Assembly: GCA_902765855.1 (NCBI GenBank)
Contig: CACXBF010000023.1
Coordinates: 1-33,856 of the forward strand
Reading direction: 5' to 3'
Source: an uncultured Ruminococcus sp.
Lineage (GTDB): Bacteria > Bacillota > Clostridia > Oscillospirales > Acutalibacteraceae
DNA length: 33,856 nucleotides
Part shown: one piece after another, positions 7,968-17,318 of the stretch
How the letters are laid out: each line of letters begins with the position of its first letter
How positions within the stretch are numbered: the stretch's first letter is position 1
The notes under the pieces: generated by a model
What the model saw: the letters and a program-made list of their open reading frames with translations, nothing else
The model's database searches: none
Told to the model about the DNA's origin: nothing
Made by a program: the position numbers and the translations under genes

Positions 7968-9347
7968 TTGGCAGGAAAAGTTAAAAGCTTATATGTTTGC
8001 TCGGAATGTGGCTATGAAACTGCAAAATGGCTCGGAAAATGCCCATCTTGCGGAGAATGGAATACCCTTAATGAAGAAATTCGTGAAACTACTAAATCTG
8101 GTGTAGTTAAGCCTGAAAAGCGTATGTCTTCATCATATTCTAAGCCTTTGAGAATAAATGAGATTTCAACAGACGATGAACAGAGATATTTTACAGGCTC
8201 AAAAGAGCTTGACAGAGTTCTTGGTGGAGGAATTGTAAAGGGTTCTCTTGTTTTGCTTGGTGGCGACCCCGGCATAGGTAAATCGACCATTCTTTTGCAG
8301 ATATGTAATCATCTTGGCAGAATGTTAAAGATACTATATATTTCAGGTGAAGAATCACGCAGACAAATTAAGCTTCGTGCTATGCGTCTTAATGTGGATA
8401 GCGATAATCTTTATGTTTTGACTGAGACTGATGTAGAGGTTGCCGCTGAATATATTCGCTCGGAAAAGCCTGACCTTGTAATGATAGATTCAATACAAAC
8501 TATGAATTTTACAGAGTTAAGCTCATCTCCCGGAAGTGTTACACAGGTAAGAGAGTGTACTAATATTCTTATGCGAACAGCTAAGACTCTCGATATTCCG
8601 GTAATTATAGTCGGTCATGTAAATAAAGATGGTGCCATAGCAGGACCTAAGGTTCTTGAACATATTGTTGATGCAGTTCTCTATTTTGAGGGAGATAAAC
8701 AGATGTCATATCGTATTCTTAGAGCTGTGAAAAATCGTTACGGCTCAACTAACGAAATAGGTGTCTTTAGTATGGGCGATAGGGGACTTTCTGAAGTTGA
8801 AAATCCATCACTTATGCTGCTTTCAGGCAGACCTAAAAATGTTTCTGGAACTTGTGTTGCTTGTGTTATGGAGGGTTCTCGCCCGATTCTTGCAGAAATT
8901 CAAGGCTTAGCAACAACAACGGGTTTTGGTAATCCAAGAAGAATGAGTACAGGCTTTGATTATAACAGAATGTCGCTCTTGCTTGCTGTGCTTGAAAAGA
9001 GAGCGGGATTCTATTTTGCAAATCTTGACACATATATAAATGTTGTCGGTGGATTAAGACTCGATGAGCCGGCGGCAGATTTAGCTGTTTCTATGGCATT
9101 AGTCAGCAGCTTGAAGGATATAGTTATCCCTGATGATATGCTTGCATTTGGAGAAATTGGACTTGCTGGAGAAATTCGTTCAGTATCACACGCTGAGGAG
9201 CGTGTGAAAGAGGCGGCAAGGCTTGGTTTTAAAAAGTGTATCGTACCGAAACATAACCTTGACTCTATAAAGCTTTCAAAGGATTTGAATATTAAGGTTA
9301 TCGGTGTTAGCACTGTTCGTGAGGCCTTTGATGCAATCTGTTCTTGA
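7968..9347 (+). CDS. radA: DNA repair protein RadA/Sms
   Basis: RecA-like ATPase that helps branch migration in recombinational repair. Using the TTG at 7968 as start, because AAGGTGAT lies just before it, the protein has 459 aa. It carries an N-terminal zinc finger (Cys11, Cys14, Cys25, Cys28), Walker A GGDPGIGKST, the RadA-specific KNRYGST motif and a C-terminal Lon-like domain (GGLRLDEPAADLAVS). A GTG three codons earlier is in frame but overlaps the ribosome binding site. It follows cwlD by 15 bases and is probably in one operon with it. Confidence 0.95.
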   Translation: MAGKVKSLYVCSECGYETAKWLGKCPSCGEWNTLNEEIRETTKSGVVKPEKRMSSSYSKPLRINEISTDDEQRYFTGSKELDRVLGGGIVKGSLVLLGGDPGIGKSTILLQICNHLGRMLKILYISGEESRRQIKLRAMRLNVDSDNLYVLTETDVEVAAEYIRSEKPDLVMIDSIQTMNFTELSSSPGSVTQVRECTNILMRTAKTLDIPVIIVGHVNKDGAIAGPKVLEHIVDAVLYFEGDKQMSYRILRAVKNRYGSTNEIGVFSMGDRGLSEVENPSLMLLSGRPKNVSGTCVACVMEGSRPILAEIQGLATTTGFGNPRRMSTGFDYNRMSLLLAVLEKRAGFYFANLDTYINVVGGLRLDEPAADLAVSMALVSSLKDIVIPDDMLAFGEIGLAGEIRSVSHAEERVKEAARLGFKKCIVPKHNLDSIKLSKDLNIKVIGVSTVREAFDAICS

Positions 9348-9482
9348 GTTTGAACTTTCTTCTGGACAAATTTTATATATACACGAATCTTTTGTATTGT
9401 TCGTAACAAAAGATGGTAGTTCAAGATGACAATATCCGTCAATCTGATAAATACAATTATCACCGCAAGGTATTATAGCCAT
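9276..9482 (-). CDS. Small Cys-rich protein (clostridial 'CIYQ-DGYC' family)
   Basis: A 68-residue protein beginning MAIIPCGDNCIYQIDGYCHLE with Cys at 6, 10, 18, 34, 39 and 50. A very strong ribosome binding site, AAGGAGG (9496-9490), lies 7 bases before the ATG, which makes the gene credible despite its size. I recall short clostridial proteins with this N-terminus, sometimes annotated as hydroxymyristoyl-ACP dehydratase without evidence. The Cys spacing suggests metal or Fe-S binding, which is inference. Its last 24 codons run antisense to the 3' end of radA, so the C-terminal part may be unconserved read-on. Confidence 0.7.
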   Translation of the reverse strand: MAIIPCGDNCIYQIDGYCHLELPSFVTNNTKDSCIYKICPEESSNSRTDCIKGLTNSANTDNLNIQIL

Positions 9483-9586
9483 AAAATTACCTCCTTAATC
9501 ATAGGATATTGCGTTTTGGTGATATTATTCAGAATTTGCTTGTGAATCATAAAAAATATATAGAAATTTATGTTTGTAAAGTAAAG

Positions 9587-9623
9587 AAAAACCTCCTAAT
9601 ATAAAAATTCTTAGGAGGTTTTT
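9587..9623 (-). terminator. Terminator of the typA-exonuclease transcript
   Basis: AAAAACCTCCTAA (9587-9599) pairs with TTAGGAGGTTTTT (9611-9623); read on the - strand the stem ends in a T-run directly after the exonuclease stop codon. Confidence 0.85.
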
Positions 9624-9624
9624 A

Positions 9625-10521
9625 TCATTTTTCAACTGTGACTTTTTGTGCATCGATATCTTCTTTATTTATAGGCTTAAGTATTTTCTTGATAATATGC
9701 ACACCGTCATATTTTAATTTGAATTGTATTCGTCCCATAAATGTATTTCCGCAGTGTTTACAGGCAAAGGGTGCAGTAAATGACTTACACGAAAATTTCC
9801 ACGGCTTTTTTCGCTTGGCTCTATATCCGCAAGAACAAGTAAAATACATTTCTTTTTTATCAATAAGAGGATTATTGAGGTCGCAAAGAATAGTATTTTT
9901 AAATGTAAGCTTGCGATAGAACTCATCGTTAAATTTTTGAATATCAGAAAGTAAGATAGGATACGAATATAAATACTTAAAACACTCATAAGCAATTATG
10001 CTATCATCTAAAGCTCGGTGATGAGAAATGTTATCTAAGTTTATCTCTAAAAGCTCTGCGACCGTAGTTAAACCCATTTGCTTACCTGCATTTTTTTCAT
10101 TGATTTTGATGTTCTTTTGTATTAGCATATCCTCGCAATAATCCTGAAGATTTGCATAGCTATCTATGAAAGACAATCTATCGTCTTGAAGAAAATATTT
10201 GGTATTTTCCATAAGAACATAAATATCAGTAATACCCCATGTCATTAGCACTGAATTGCCGAGAAACTTTCTGAAGCCGCTTAATGCGTGAGTGTAGGTA
10301 CAGCCGTCTTCTACATCTTCATCAGTGATGTGCGTAAGTATAGTAATCTTTTCATTTAGCTTTTTGCCAACCTGAGGTCTTACAAGGACAGAAAAAGTAT
10401 CGGTTATCTCCAAATTTGAATTAACCTTAATAGCACCGAATTCAATTATTTCATTTATGAAGCCCTTGAGCTTTTTGCTATAACTTGGATTCCATTCCAA
10501 ATCTAATATGACGAAGTTCAT
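9625..10521 (-). CDS. DEDDh 3'-5' exonuclease with C-terminal zinc ribbon
   Basis: A cytosolic exonuclease of the RNase T / DNA polymerase III epsilon superfamily. The acidic residues are Asp7 and Glu9 (LDLEW), Asp99 in TWGITD, and His168 with Asp173 in HHRALDD, so the active site looks complete. After the nuclease fold, around residues 230-265, CSCGY and CKHCG form a zinc ribbon, an added module that may bind nucleic acid. Total 298 aa, similar to KapD-like proteins. Its ATG lies 8 bases after the typA stop and uses AAGGG in the end of typA as ribosome binding site, so both are co-transcribed. Whether the substrate is RNA or DNA cannot be told. Confidence 0.85.
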   Translation of the reverse strand: MNFVILDLEWNPSYSKKLKGFINEIIEFGAIKVNSNLEITDTFSVLVRPQVGKKLNEKITILTHITDEDVEDGCTYTHALSGFRKFLGNSVLMTWGITDIYVLMENTKYFLQDDRLSFIDSYANLQDYCEDMLIQKNIKINEKNAGKQMGLTTVAELLEINLDNISHHRALDDSIIAYECFKYLYSYPILLSDIQKFNDEFYRKLTFKNTILCDLNNPLIDKKEMYFTCSCGYRAKRKKPWKFSCKSFTAPFACKHCGNTFMGRIQFKLKYDGVHIIKKILKPINKEDIDAQKVTVEK

Positions 10522-10529
10522 TCGGTTTA

Positions 10530-12347
10530 TCAGCCCTTGCTTGCTTTTTTCATTCTCTGCTCTTTATTAAGAATAGTTTTTCTCATTCTGATAGACTTTG
10601 GAGTTACCTCTACAAGCTCATCGTCAGTGATAAATTCAAGTGACTGTTCAAGGCTGAGAATTGTAGGAGGTGTAAGCTTGAGTGCATCATCAGAACCAGA
10701 AGCACGAGTATTTGTAATATGCTTTTTCTTGCAGACATTAACAACAATATCATCGCTCTTAGGGCTTGCTCCAACAATCATACCTTCGTAAACATCAACA
10801 CCGGGACCAACAAATAAACGGCCTCTATCCTGAGCGGCAAATAAGCCGTAACCAGTTGTAGTACCTGTTTCGTGAGCGATAAGAGAACCCTGAGCTCTTT
10901 GCTGAATGTCACCCTTATATTCTTCATAGCCGTCAAAGATGTGGTTCATAATACCATTACCGTTTGTATCTGTAAGGAATTCCGGTCTGTAACCCATAAG
11001 ACCTCTTGACGGGATTCTAAATTCGAGATGAGTTGTGCCTGATTCACGGGTACCCATATTAAGGAGTTCAGCCTTACGAGTACCGAGTTTTTCCATAATA
11101 GCACCAACATAGTTATCCGGAACTTCAATCATAAGAAGTTCCATAGGCTCGCAAAGTTTGCCGTCAATAGTCTTATAAATAACCTTTGGACGGGAAACCT
11201 GGAATTCATAGTTTTGTCTTCTCATTTGCTCTATGAGAATAGAAAGATGAAGTTCGCCACGACCGGAAACTCTGAATGTATCAGCAGAATCAGTTTCTTC
11301 TACACGCATAGCAACATTTGTTTCAACTTCCTTGAAGAGTCTGTCACGAATATTTCTTGATGTAACAAACTTACCTTCACGACCTGCAAATGGGCTGTTA
11401 TTAACCATAAACATCATAGAAACGGTTGGCTCGTCAATCTTAACAAATGGAAGTGGGTCTATGCAGTCAGGGGAGCAAGCTGTTTCACCGATATTGAGGT
11501 CGGGAATACCTGAAACGGCAATCAAATCACCAAGCTCTGCTGTCTGAGCTTCAACTCTTTTAAGTCCCTCAAACTGATAAAGCTTTGTAACCTTAGCATT
11601 TTTGGTTGTGCCGTCATTTCTGCAAAGGACAATCTGTTGTCCAACCTTAACGCTACCTCTTTCAACACGACCTATACCGATTCTACCAACATACTCATCA
11701 TAGTCGATATTTGAGAACAAAATCTGTAAAGGTGCATTCATTTCGCCTGTTGGTGCAGGAATTTCAGATATAATCTTCTCAAAGAGAGGCTTCATATCAG
11801 TACCTTTTTCGTGTGGGTCGAGCGTTGCGTAGCCATCTCTGCCTGATGCGTAAACAACAGGGAACTCAAGCTGGTCTTCGTCAGCGCCAAGTTCGATAAA
11901 GAGATCGAGAACTTCGTCAACAACTTCTTCAGGTCTTGCGCCAGGTCTGTCAATTTTATTAACAACTACGAGAGGTTTTTTGCCTAATCCAAGAGCTTTT
12001 TTAAGAACGAATCTTGTCTGTGGCATACAGCCTTCAAAAGCATCAACGAGCAAAAGAACACCGTCAACCATCATAAGAATACGCTCAACCTCGCCACCGA
12101 AGTCTGCGTGTCCTGGAGTGTCGACTATATTTATTTTAGTATTATTATACATAACAGCAGTATTTTTAGAAAGAATTGTAATTCCTCTTTCACGCTCAAG
12201 GTCATTAGAGTCCATAACTCTTTCTTCAACAGCTTCGTTAGCTCTGAATATACCGCTTTGAAGAAGAAGCTGGTCAACGAGCGTAGTTTTGCCGTGGTCA
12301 ACATGGGCTATAATAGCAATGTTTCTTAAATTCTCTCTTGTATCCAT
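10530..12347 (-). CDS. typA: Ribosome-associated GTPase TypA/BipA
   Basis: Translational GTPase acting in ribosome assembly and stress adaptation. G1 is AHVDHGKTT (residues 14-22), switch I RERGITI, G3 DTPGHADFGGEVER and G4 NKID, followed by beta-barrel, EF-G domain III/V-like regions (GRGELHLSILIEQMRR) and the BipA-specific C-terminal domain. At 605 aa it is full length. The ATG at 12347 has a modest ribosome binding site (GAGGG). It heads a two-gene transcript with the exonuclease. Confidence 0.97.
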   Translation of the reverse strand: MDTRENLRNIAIIAHVDHGKTTLVDQLLLQSGIFRANEAVEERVMDSNDLERERGITILSKNTAVMYNNTKINIVDTPGHADFGGEVERILMMVDGVLLLVDAFEGCMPQTRFVLKKALGLGKKPLVVVNKIDRPGARPEEVVDEVLDLFIELGADEDQLEFPVVYASGRDGYATLDPHEKGTDMKPLFEKIISEIPAPTGEMNAPLQILFSNIDYDEYVGRIGIGRVERGSVKVGQQIVLCRNDGTTKNAKVTKLYQFEGLKRVEAQTAELGDLIAVSGIPDLNIGETACSPDCIDPLPFVKIDEPTVSMMFMVNNSPFAGREGKFVTSRNIRDRLFKEVETNVAMRVEETDSADTFRVSGRGELHLSILIEQMRRQNYEFQVSRPKVIYKTIDGKLCEPMELLMIEVPDNYVGAIMEKLGTRKAELLNMGTRESGTTHLEFRIPSRGLMGYRPEFLTDTNGNGIMNHIFDGYEEYKGDIQQRAQGSLIAHETGTTTGYGLFAAQDRGRLFVGPGVDVYEGMIVGASPKSDDIVVNVCKKKHITNTRASGSDDALKLTPPTILSLEQSLEFITDDELVEVTPKSIRMRKTILNKEQRMKKASKG

Positions 12348-12389
12348 TTCAGAATCCCTCTTTTTACTTAGTTATATTATCAACAATTT

Positions 12390-12418
12390 ATTATATCATA
12401 TGGTAAAGGCTCTTGCAA
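12390..12418 (-). promoter_or_regulatory. Promoter of typA-exonuclease
   Basis: On the - strand TTGCAA (12418-12413), 17-bp spacer, TATAAT (12395-12390), about 43 bp before the typA start. Confidence 0.65.
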
Positions 12419-12595
12419 TTATTATTTCGTGATATTTCTTAGATTTATGCAGAAATATGACACAATAATTTAATAAAATCTGTACAAAATCAAAATTTTA
12501 AACTCATATATCAAAAATACTATATTTAGCACTATGAATTTTTGTGCGACTATGATATAATACTTATATGTTTAGTTAAAGAATGGGTGTGTATT

Positions 12596-15580
12596 ATGAA
12601 ACTGTTTAAGACGCGAATTGATAACGATATTAAAAAGTTTTTTAATGTTATTTTAGAAAAAGGAACGCCTCTAAATAATGATTTTACAGAACTGCTTATA
12701 GCGATTAGTTCAAAATTTAATATTGACGCAGCATATATAGCTTTTGCAGATAAAAGCAAGGATACTTTTTGCTATCCTTATTTTAGTCCAGAGAATACTG
12801 AATATAATATGAAAGGCAAAGAATTTCCGATAAATCACAATATTGATGGAACAGCATTATATACTTACGGAAAAGATGGTATATATTTATATAGTACAGA
12901 AACTATTAAAGATAATGTTCTTGATTATGCCTTTATAAGAAATGAAAAATATTATTGCTCAGTAGGTATGAAATGTTCAGATAAGCATAAATGGTCAGAT
13001 GAGGAATGTCATGCTTTGAAAAAAGTAGGAAATTTACTAAAGAATGTTATGGTTAATACTGACGGAATAATAGAGCTTACAATGTATCAAAAAAATCAGG
13101 AAATAAAAGAAAAAAATGAAGAAATTCTTACTATGCAAAATCAGATAGTAAGTCTTTTGAGCTGTGGAATTATAGCTTATACTATACCTGATTACAGACT
13201 CTTAATAATTAACGATAAGGCAAAGCGTATTTTTGATTGCGATGATGAAGATTTAATGGGTTCTTTTTTAGAATTTCTGCAAAATAAAATTCTTGATGAG
13301 GATAAATATATTGTAAGGAGAGCTATTAAAAATTTAAAAGTTTACGGAGATGAGGTAGCTTATACATTTAAGTCAAAAAACTCAAATGGAGTTATATGTG
13401 TTACAAGTGCAGTTACAAAGCTATTAAAATTTGATAATGGTCAATTATTTATTTTGAGCTCAGTTCTTGATATAAGCCAACTTGCAAATCTTAGTGAAAA
13501 ACTTCATACCGAACAAAAGCAGTATCGTGACGCACTGGTTGGAAACTGTGAATTTTCGTTTAAATTTGATGTTACAGAAGGAATTATAAATTCTGAAATT
13601 TATGCAAAAGATAACAGAAATATATTAAAGGAATTTGGTTTATCGGCACCTGTTTATTATGATAAACTTGTTGAAAATTGGATTGCTATTCAAAAGCCTA
13701 AATTTCTAAATAAAAATATAAATAAACATCTTACGGTAGATTTACTGATTAAACATTTTGAGAGCGGAGATACAAATATAGAGACAGAATATTACGACAG
13801 TAGTAGAGATGTTTTTATAAGATTGTTAGCTTTGCTTTCTAAAAATGAATATAATGGTCATATAGAAGCTATAGTTATTGCAACAGACACGACGGATATT
13901 CATAAAGAAGAACAGAGAAAACTTGAACTTTTACATGCAAAAGAAGAACTTCAGAAAAGTATAGAATCTGAACAGAAAAAACTTTCAATAATAGATGCAA
14001 TGAATGGCATATATTACTGTAACTATTATATAGACCTTATCAATAATACATATGAGCAAATTATAAGCGTAGATTATTTAGAAGAATATATACCAAAAAG
14101 TGGTAATGCAAAAGAAACTGTTAATTTATGGCTTGAATTTGGCGTAAGTGAAGAATCTTTTGAAGATGTTAAAAAATTTACAGATTTTCATACACTTAGA
14201 GAGCGTATGAAAAATGAAGGCATATTAAGTATGGAGTTTCATAGTAAAAAAGCCGGTTGGGAAAGAATAAGTTTTATTACTGTAGATACTGATGAATCAG
14301 GTATGCCTGTTCACCTGCTTTTATTAGCACAGCATATAGATGAAAAGAAGAAAAAAGAACTTGCTACCAAACAGGCTTTAAAAGAAGCTTATGAGGTTGC
14401 TAATCGTGCAAATCAGGCTAAATCAAATTTTCTTTCAAATATGAGTCATGATATTCGTACACCAATGAACGCAATTATAGGTATGACTTCTATTGCAGAA
14501 GCGTATTTGAATAACCCTGAAAAAATAGCAGATTGTCTTAGTAAGATTAAAATATCAAGTAGCCATTTACTGGCCTTGATAAATGATGTTCTTGATATGA
14601 GTAAGATAGAATCCGGAAAAATAGAACTTAATGAAGAAAATATCGTGCTATCAGAACTTATTGATAATGTAATTGATATATGTAAGCCACAGGCTGAGAT
14701 AAAAAAACATACACTTACTATTGATATAAAAAATATAGAACACAACCGAGTTATAGGAGATGAAATTAGAATTAAACAAATTTTTACAAATTTTATAAGT
14801 AATTCAATAAAATATACGCCGGAAGGTGGCAGAATAAATGTTATAATTTCAGAAAAATTGGTGAATAGACCTTATGTTGGATGTTATGAATTCATATTTG
14901 AAGATAATGGCATGGGTATGGAACCTGAATTTCTAAAACATATATTTGAACCCTTTACTCGAGAGCGGAAAAGCTATATAGGAAAAATACAGGGAACAGG
15001 CCTTGGTATGGCTATTGCGAAAAATATTGTTAGTATGATGAATGGCGATATTGAAGTTGAAAGTATTAAAGGCAAAGGTTCAAAGTTTACGGTTACTATA
15101 TTTTTGAAGTTTCAAATAGACGGAAATTTATCAGATAATATAAAAAATAACTGTGATAATAGTACAAATTCATTAGCTGAGTTTGCTAAAAATGATTATT
15201 CATCTAAGCGAGCTTTACTTGTTGAGGATAATACTCTTAATTCTAATATAGCAGGTGAAATTCTTAAAATGACAGGGATAAAGGTAGAATATGCTTCTGA
15301 TGGAAAAAAGGCAGTAGATAGAATATTATCTTTAGAGCCATATTATTATGATATTATTTTTATGGATATTCAAATGCCAATTATGAATGGATATGAGGCA
15401 ACTCGTATAATACGAAATTCTAATAGAGAAGATTTAAAAAATATCCCTATCTTAGCAATGACCGCTAATGCTTTGGCTCAAGATGTTCAGGCTGCTCTAA
15501 AATCAGGTATGAATCAACATATGTCCAAGCCACTAGATTTAAACCAACTATATAATGCACTTGAAAGATGGTTAAAATAA
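12596..15580 (+). CDS. Cytosolic hybrid sensor histidine kinase with receiver domain
   Basis: A 994-residue hybrid kinase, using the ATG at 12596 with GGGTG upstream; an in-frame start 18 codons earlier lacks a ribosome binding site. The first 160 residues look like a GAF domain, then come one or more PAS-like regions (about 185-290 and 320-440) and coiled coils. The kinase core has the H box NMSHDIRTPMNAIIG (His618), N box FISNSIKYTPEGG (Asn736), and G boxes DNGMGM and GTGLGMAIA. A receiver domain follows (LLVEDN, phospho-acceptor Asp924 in MDIQMPIMNGYE, Lys in SKPLD). No membrane helices are visible, so the signal is probably intracellular. No output domain and no separate regulator are present. 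A TATAAT at 12556-12561 may be its -10 box. Confidence 0.93.
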   Translation: MKLFKTRIDNDIKKFFNVILEKGTPLNNDFTELLIAISSKFNIDAAYIAFADKSKDTFCYPYFSPENTEYNMKGKEFPINHNIDGTALYTYGKDGIYLYSTETIKDNVLDYAFIRNEKYYCSVGMKCSDKHKWSDEECHALKKVGNLLKNVMVNTDGIIELTMYQKNQEIKEKNEEILTMQNQIVSLLSCGIIAYTIPDYRLLIINDKAKRIFDCDDEDLMGSFLEFLQNKILDEDKYIVRRAIKNLKVYGDEVAYTFKSKNSNGVICVTSAVTKLLKFDNGQLFILSSVLDISQLANLSEKLHTEQKQYRDALVGNCEFSFKFDVTEGIINSEIYAKDNRNILKEFGLSAPVYYDKLVENWIAIQKPKFLNKNINKHLTVDLLIKHFESGDTNIETEYYDSSRDVFIRLLALLSKNEYNGHIEAIVIATDTTDIHKEEQRKLELLHAKEELQKSIESEQKKLSIIDAMNGIYYCNYYIDLINNTYEQIISVDYLEEYIPKSGNAKETVNLWLEFGVSEESFEDVKKFTDFHTLRERMKNEGILSMEFHSKKAGWERISFITVDTDESGMPVHLLLLAQHIDEKKKKELATKQALKEAYEVANRANQAKSNFLSNMSHDIRTPMNAIIGMTSIAEAYLNNPEKIADCLSKIKISSSHLLALINDVLDMSKIESGKIELNEENIVLSELIDNVIDICKPQAEIKKHTLTIDIKNIEHNRVIGDEIRIKQIFTNFISNSIKYTPEGGRINVIISEKLVNRPYVGCYEFIFEDNGMGMEPEFLKHIFEPFTRERKSYIGKIQGTGLGMAIAKNIVSMMNGDIEVESIKGKGSKFTVTIFLKFQIDGNLSDNIKNNCDNSTNSLAEFAKNDYSSKRALLVEDNTLNSNIAGEILKMTGIKVEYASDGKKAVDRILSLEPYYYDIIFMDIQMPIMNGYEATRIIRNSNREDLKNIPILAMTANALAQDVQAALKSGMNQHMSKPLDLNQLYNALERWLK

Positions 15581-15640
15581 TTATATTTTGTAAAAAATTT
15601 GCAAAAATTATAATATTTTTTTAAATAAAGACTTTTTCTA

Positions 15641-15669
15641 TTGTTTTACATATTTAGATTTGATATAAT
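15641..15669 (+). promoter_or_regulatory. Distal promoter candidate of the dlt operon
   Basis: TTGTTT (15641-15646), 17-bp spacer, TATAAT (15664-15669). The left arm of the inverted repeat at 15678 would lie right at its start site. Confidence 0.5.
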
Positions 15670-15677
15670 ATAAATTC

Positions 15678-15747
15678 GTACAGTTACGTTGTAATAATTA
15701 TTATAAAAAAGTATTGACATTGCTTTTGAGTAGTGATATAACTGTAC
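15678..15747. promoter_or_regulatory. Inverted repeat around the dlt promoter (operator candidate)
   Basis: GTACAGTTA (15678-15686) and TAACTGTAC (15739-15747) are perfect 9-base inverted copies, 61 bp centre to centre. The right copy overlaps the -10 box of the proximal promoter. Between them lies the 12-bp palindrome TAATAATTATTA (15692-15703). The layout suits a regulator that binds both arms. Confidence 0.5.
15714..15742 (+). promoter_or_regulatory. Proximal promoter of the dlt operon
   Basis: Consensus TTGACA (15714-15719), 17-bp spacer, TATAAC (15737-15742), 45 bp before dltA. Confidence 0.75.
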
Positions 15748-15787
15748 TATAACTAATAATACACTATATAACGAATGGAGGAATTAA

Positions 15788-17302
15788 ATGAAAAATGTAT
15801 TAGAATTTATCGAAAATTCTGCAAAGAGTTTTCCAAATAAGATAGCGTTTTCTGATGAGAGTAATTCTATTACATATACCGAACTTTTAAAAATGTCTAA
15901 GGCAGTAGGAACTGCTCTTGTAAAAAAATTTAATAAGAAAAATAAGTCCATAGCAGTTTTTCTTGATAAAACCGTATTTGCCCTTACAGCTTTTTTTGGA
16001 GTTGCTTATAGTGGAAATTTTTATACAGTTATAGATTCTATGATGCCGGCTGATAGAATCAGTACAATTTTTGATTCGCTTCAGCCAATAGCGATAATAA
16101 CTGATAATGAACATTTGAAAATTGCTGAAAGTATAGAAAATTGTGGCGAAATTATATTGCTTGAAGATACTTTGAATCAGCAGATTGATGATAAAAAGCT
16201 TGCAGAAATTCGTAGCAATTCGATAGACACAGACCCTTTATATTCGCTGTTTACATCTGGCTCGACAGGAGTTCCAAAAGGTACTGTTGTAAGCCATAGA
16301 AATGTTATAGCATATTCTGAATGGGTTTCTGAGACCTTTGATATTACAAGTGAAACTGTATTTGGAAGTCAGACGCCTTTCTATTTTAGTATGTCAGTTC
16401 TTGATGTTTTCTCTACAATAAGAAATGGTGCAACTTTCCATATTATTCCGAAGAAATACTTTTCTTTCCCTATAAAATTGCTTGAGTATATAAGAGATAG
16501 AGAAGTAAATACGATTTATTGGGTACCATCTGCGTTATCTATTGTTGCAAATTGGAAAGCTCTTGACTATGTTGAGCTTCCAAAGCTTAAAAAGGTACTT
16601 TTTGCAGGTGAGGTTATGCCTACAAAACAGCTTAATATGTGGATTAAGAAGCGTCCTGATATTTTTTATGCTAATCTTTATGGTCCGACAGAAACAACTG
16701 ATATATGCACATATTATGTTGTTGACAGAGATTTCAGAGATGATGAAACACTTCCAATAGGTAAGCATTGCAATAACTGTGATGTTATGATTCTTACAGA
16801 AGATAATCGTTTGGCTGAAGTCGGAGAAGAAGGCGAGCTATGTGCAAGAGGTTCATTCCTTGCTATGGGATATTATAATAATCCCGAAAAAACCAAAGAA
16901 GTTTTTGTACAGAATCCGCTTAATACAGCTTATCCTGAAATCATATATAAAACCGGAGACCTTGTAAAGCTTAACGAAAAGGGAGAAATAATTTATATTT
17001 CCCGAAAGGATTATCAGATTAAACATATGGGTTATCGTATAGAGCTTGGAGAAATCGAAGCTGCGGCAGGTTCAATAGAAAAAATAAAAACCTGCGTATG
17101 TATTTACAACGAAAATGAAGACAAAATTGTCTTTATATACGAAGGTTCAAAAATGACTGATAATGAACTTATGGACAAGCTTTCAGAAAAACTCCCTGTT
17201 TATATGAGACCAAATGTTATAAAGAGAATTAAGCAAATTCCATATAATCAAAACGGAAAAATAGATAGAAAACTTTTAAAACAAACTTATAAAGATATTT
17301 AA
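15788..17302 (+). CDS. dltA: D-alanine--D-alanyl carrier protein ligase
   Basis: Adenylates D-alanine and loads it onto the phosphopantetheine arm of DltC, the first step in D-alanylation of teichoic acids. The ANL-enzyme motifs are present: FTSGSTGVPKG (residues 155-165), LYGPTE near 297, YKTGD and the catalytic Lys near the end in YNQNGKIDRKLL. Length 504 aa is typical. GGAGG precedes the ATG by 6 bases. It opens an operon whose gene order here is A-C-B-D rather than the familiar A-B-C-D, and no dltX-like small ORF precedes it. Specificity for D-Ala is supported mainly by the neighbouring dltC and dltB. Confidence 0.93.
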   Translation: MKNVLEFIENSAKSFPNKIAFSDESNSITYTELLKMSKAVGTALVKKFNKKNKSIAVFLDKTVFALTAFFGVAYSGNFYTVIDSMMPADRISTIFDSLQPIAIITDNEHLKIAESIENCGEIILLEDTLNQQIDDKKLAEIRSNSIDTDPLYSLFTSGSTGVPKGTVVSHRNVIAYSEWVSETFDITSETVFGSQTPFYFSMSVLDVFSTIRNGATFHIIPKKYFSFPIKLLEYIRDREVNTIYWVPSALSIVANWKALDYVELPKLKKVLFAGEVMPTKQLNMWIKKRPDIFYANLYGPTETTDICTYYVVDRDFRDDETLPIGKHCNNCDVMILTEDNRLAEVGEEGELCARGSFLAMGYYNNPEKTKEVFVQNPLNTAYPEIIYKTGDLVKLNEKGEIIYISRKDYQIKHMGYRIELGEIEAAAGSIEKIKTCVCIYNENEDKIVFIYEGSKMTDNELMDKLSEKLPVYMRPNVIKRIKQIPYNQNGKIDRKLLKQTYKDI

Positions 17303-17318
17303 TCGGAGGTAATTTAAA

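Noticed and set aside
15678-15747. Invertible (phase-variable) dlt promoter
   Set aside because: The arms are only 9 bp, the right arm overlaps the -10 box, and no site-specific recombinase gene is adjacent; an operator is the simpler reading.
15581-15787. A dltX-like small gene before dltA
   Set aside because: No start with ribosome binding site and suitable hydrophobic frame could be found in this stretch.
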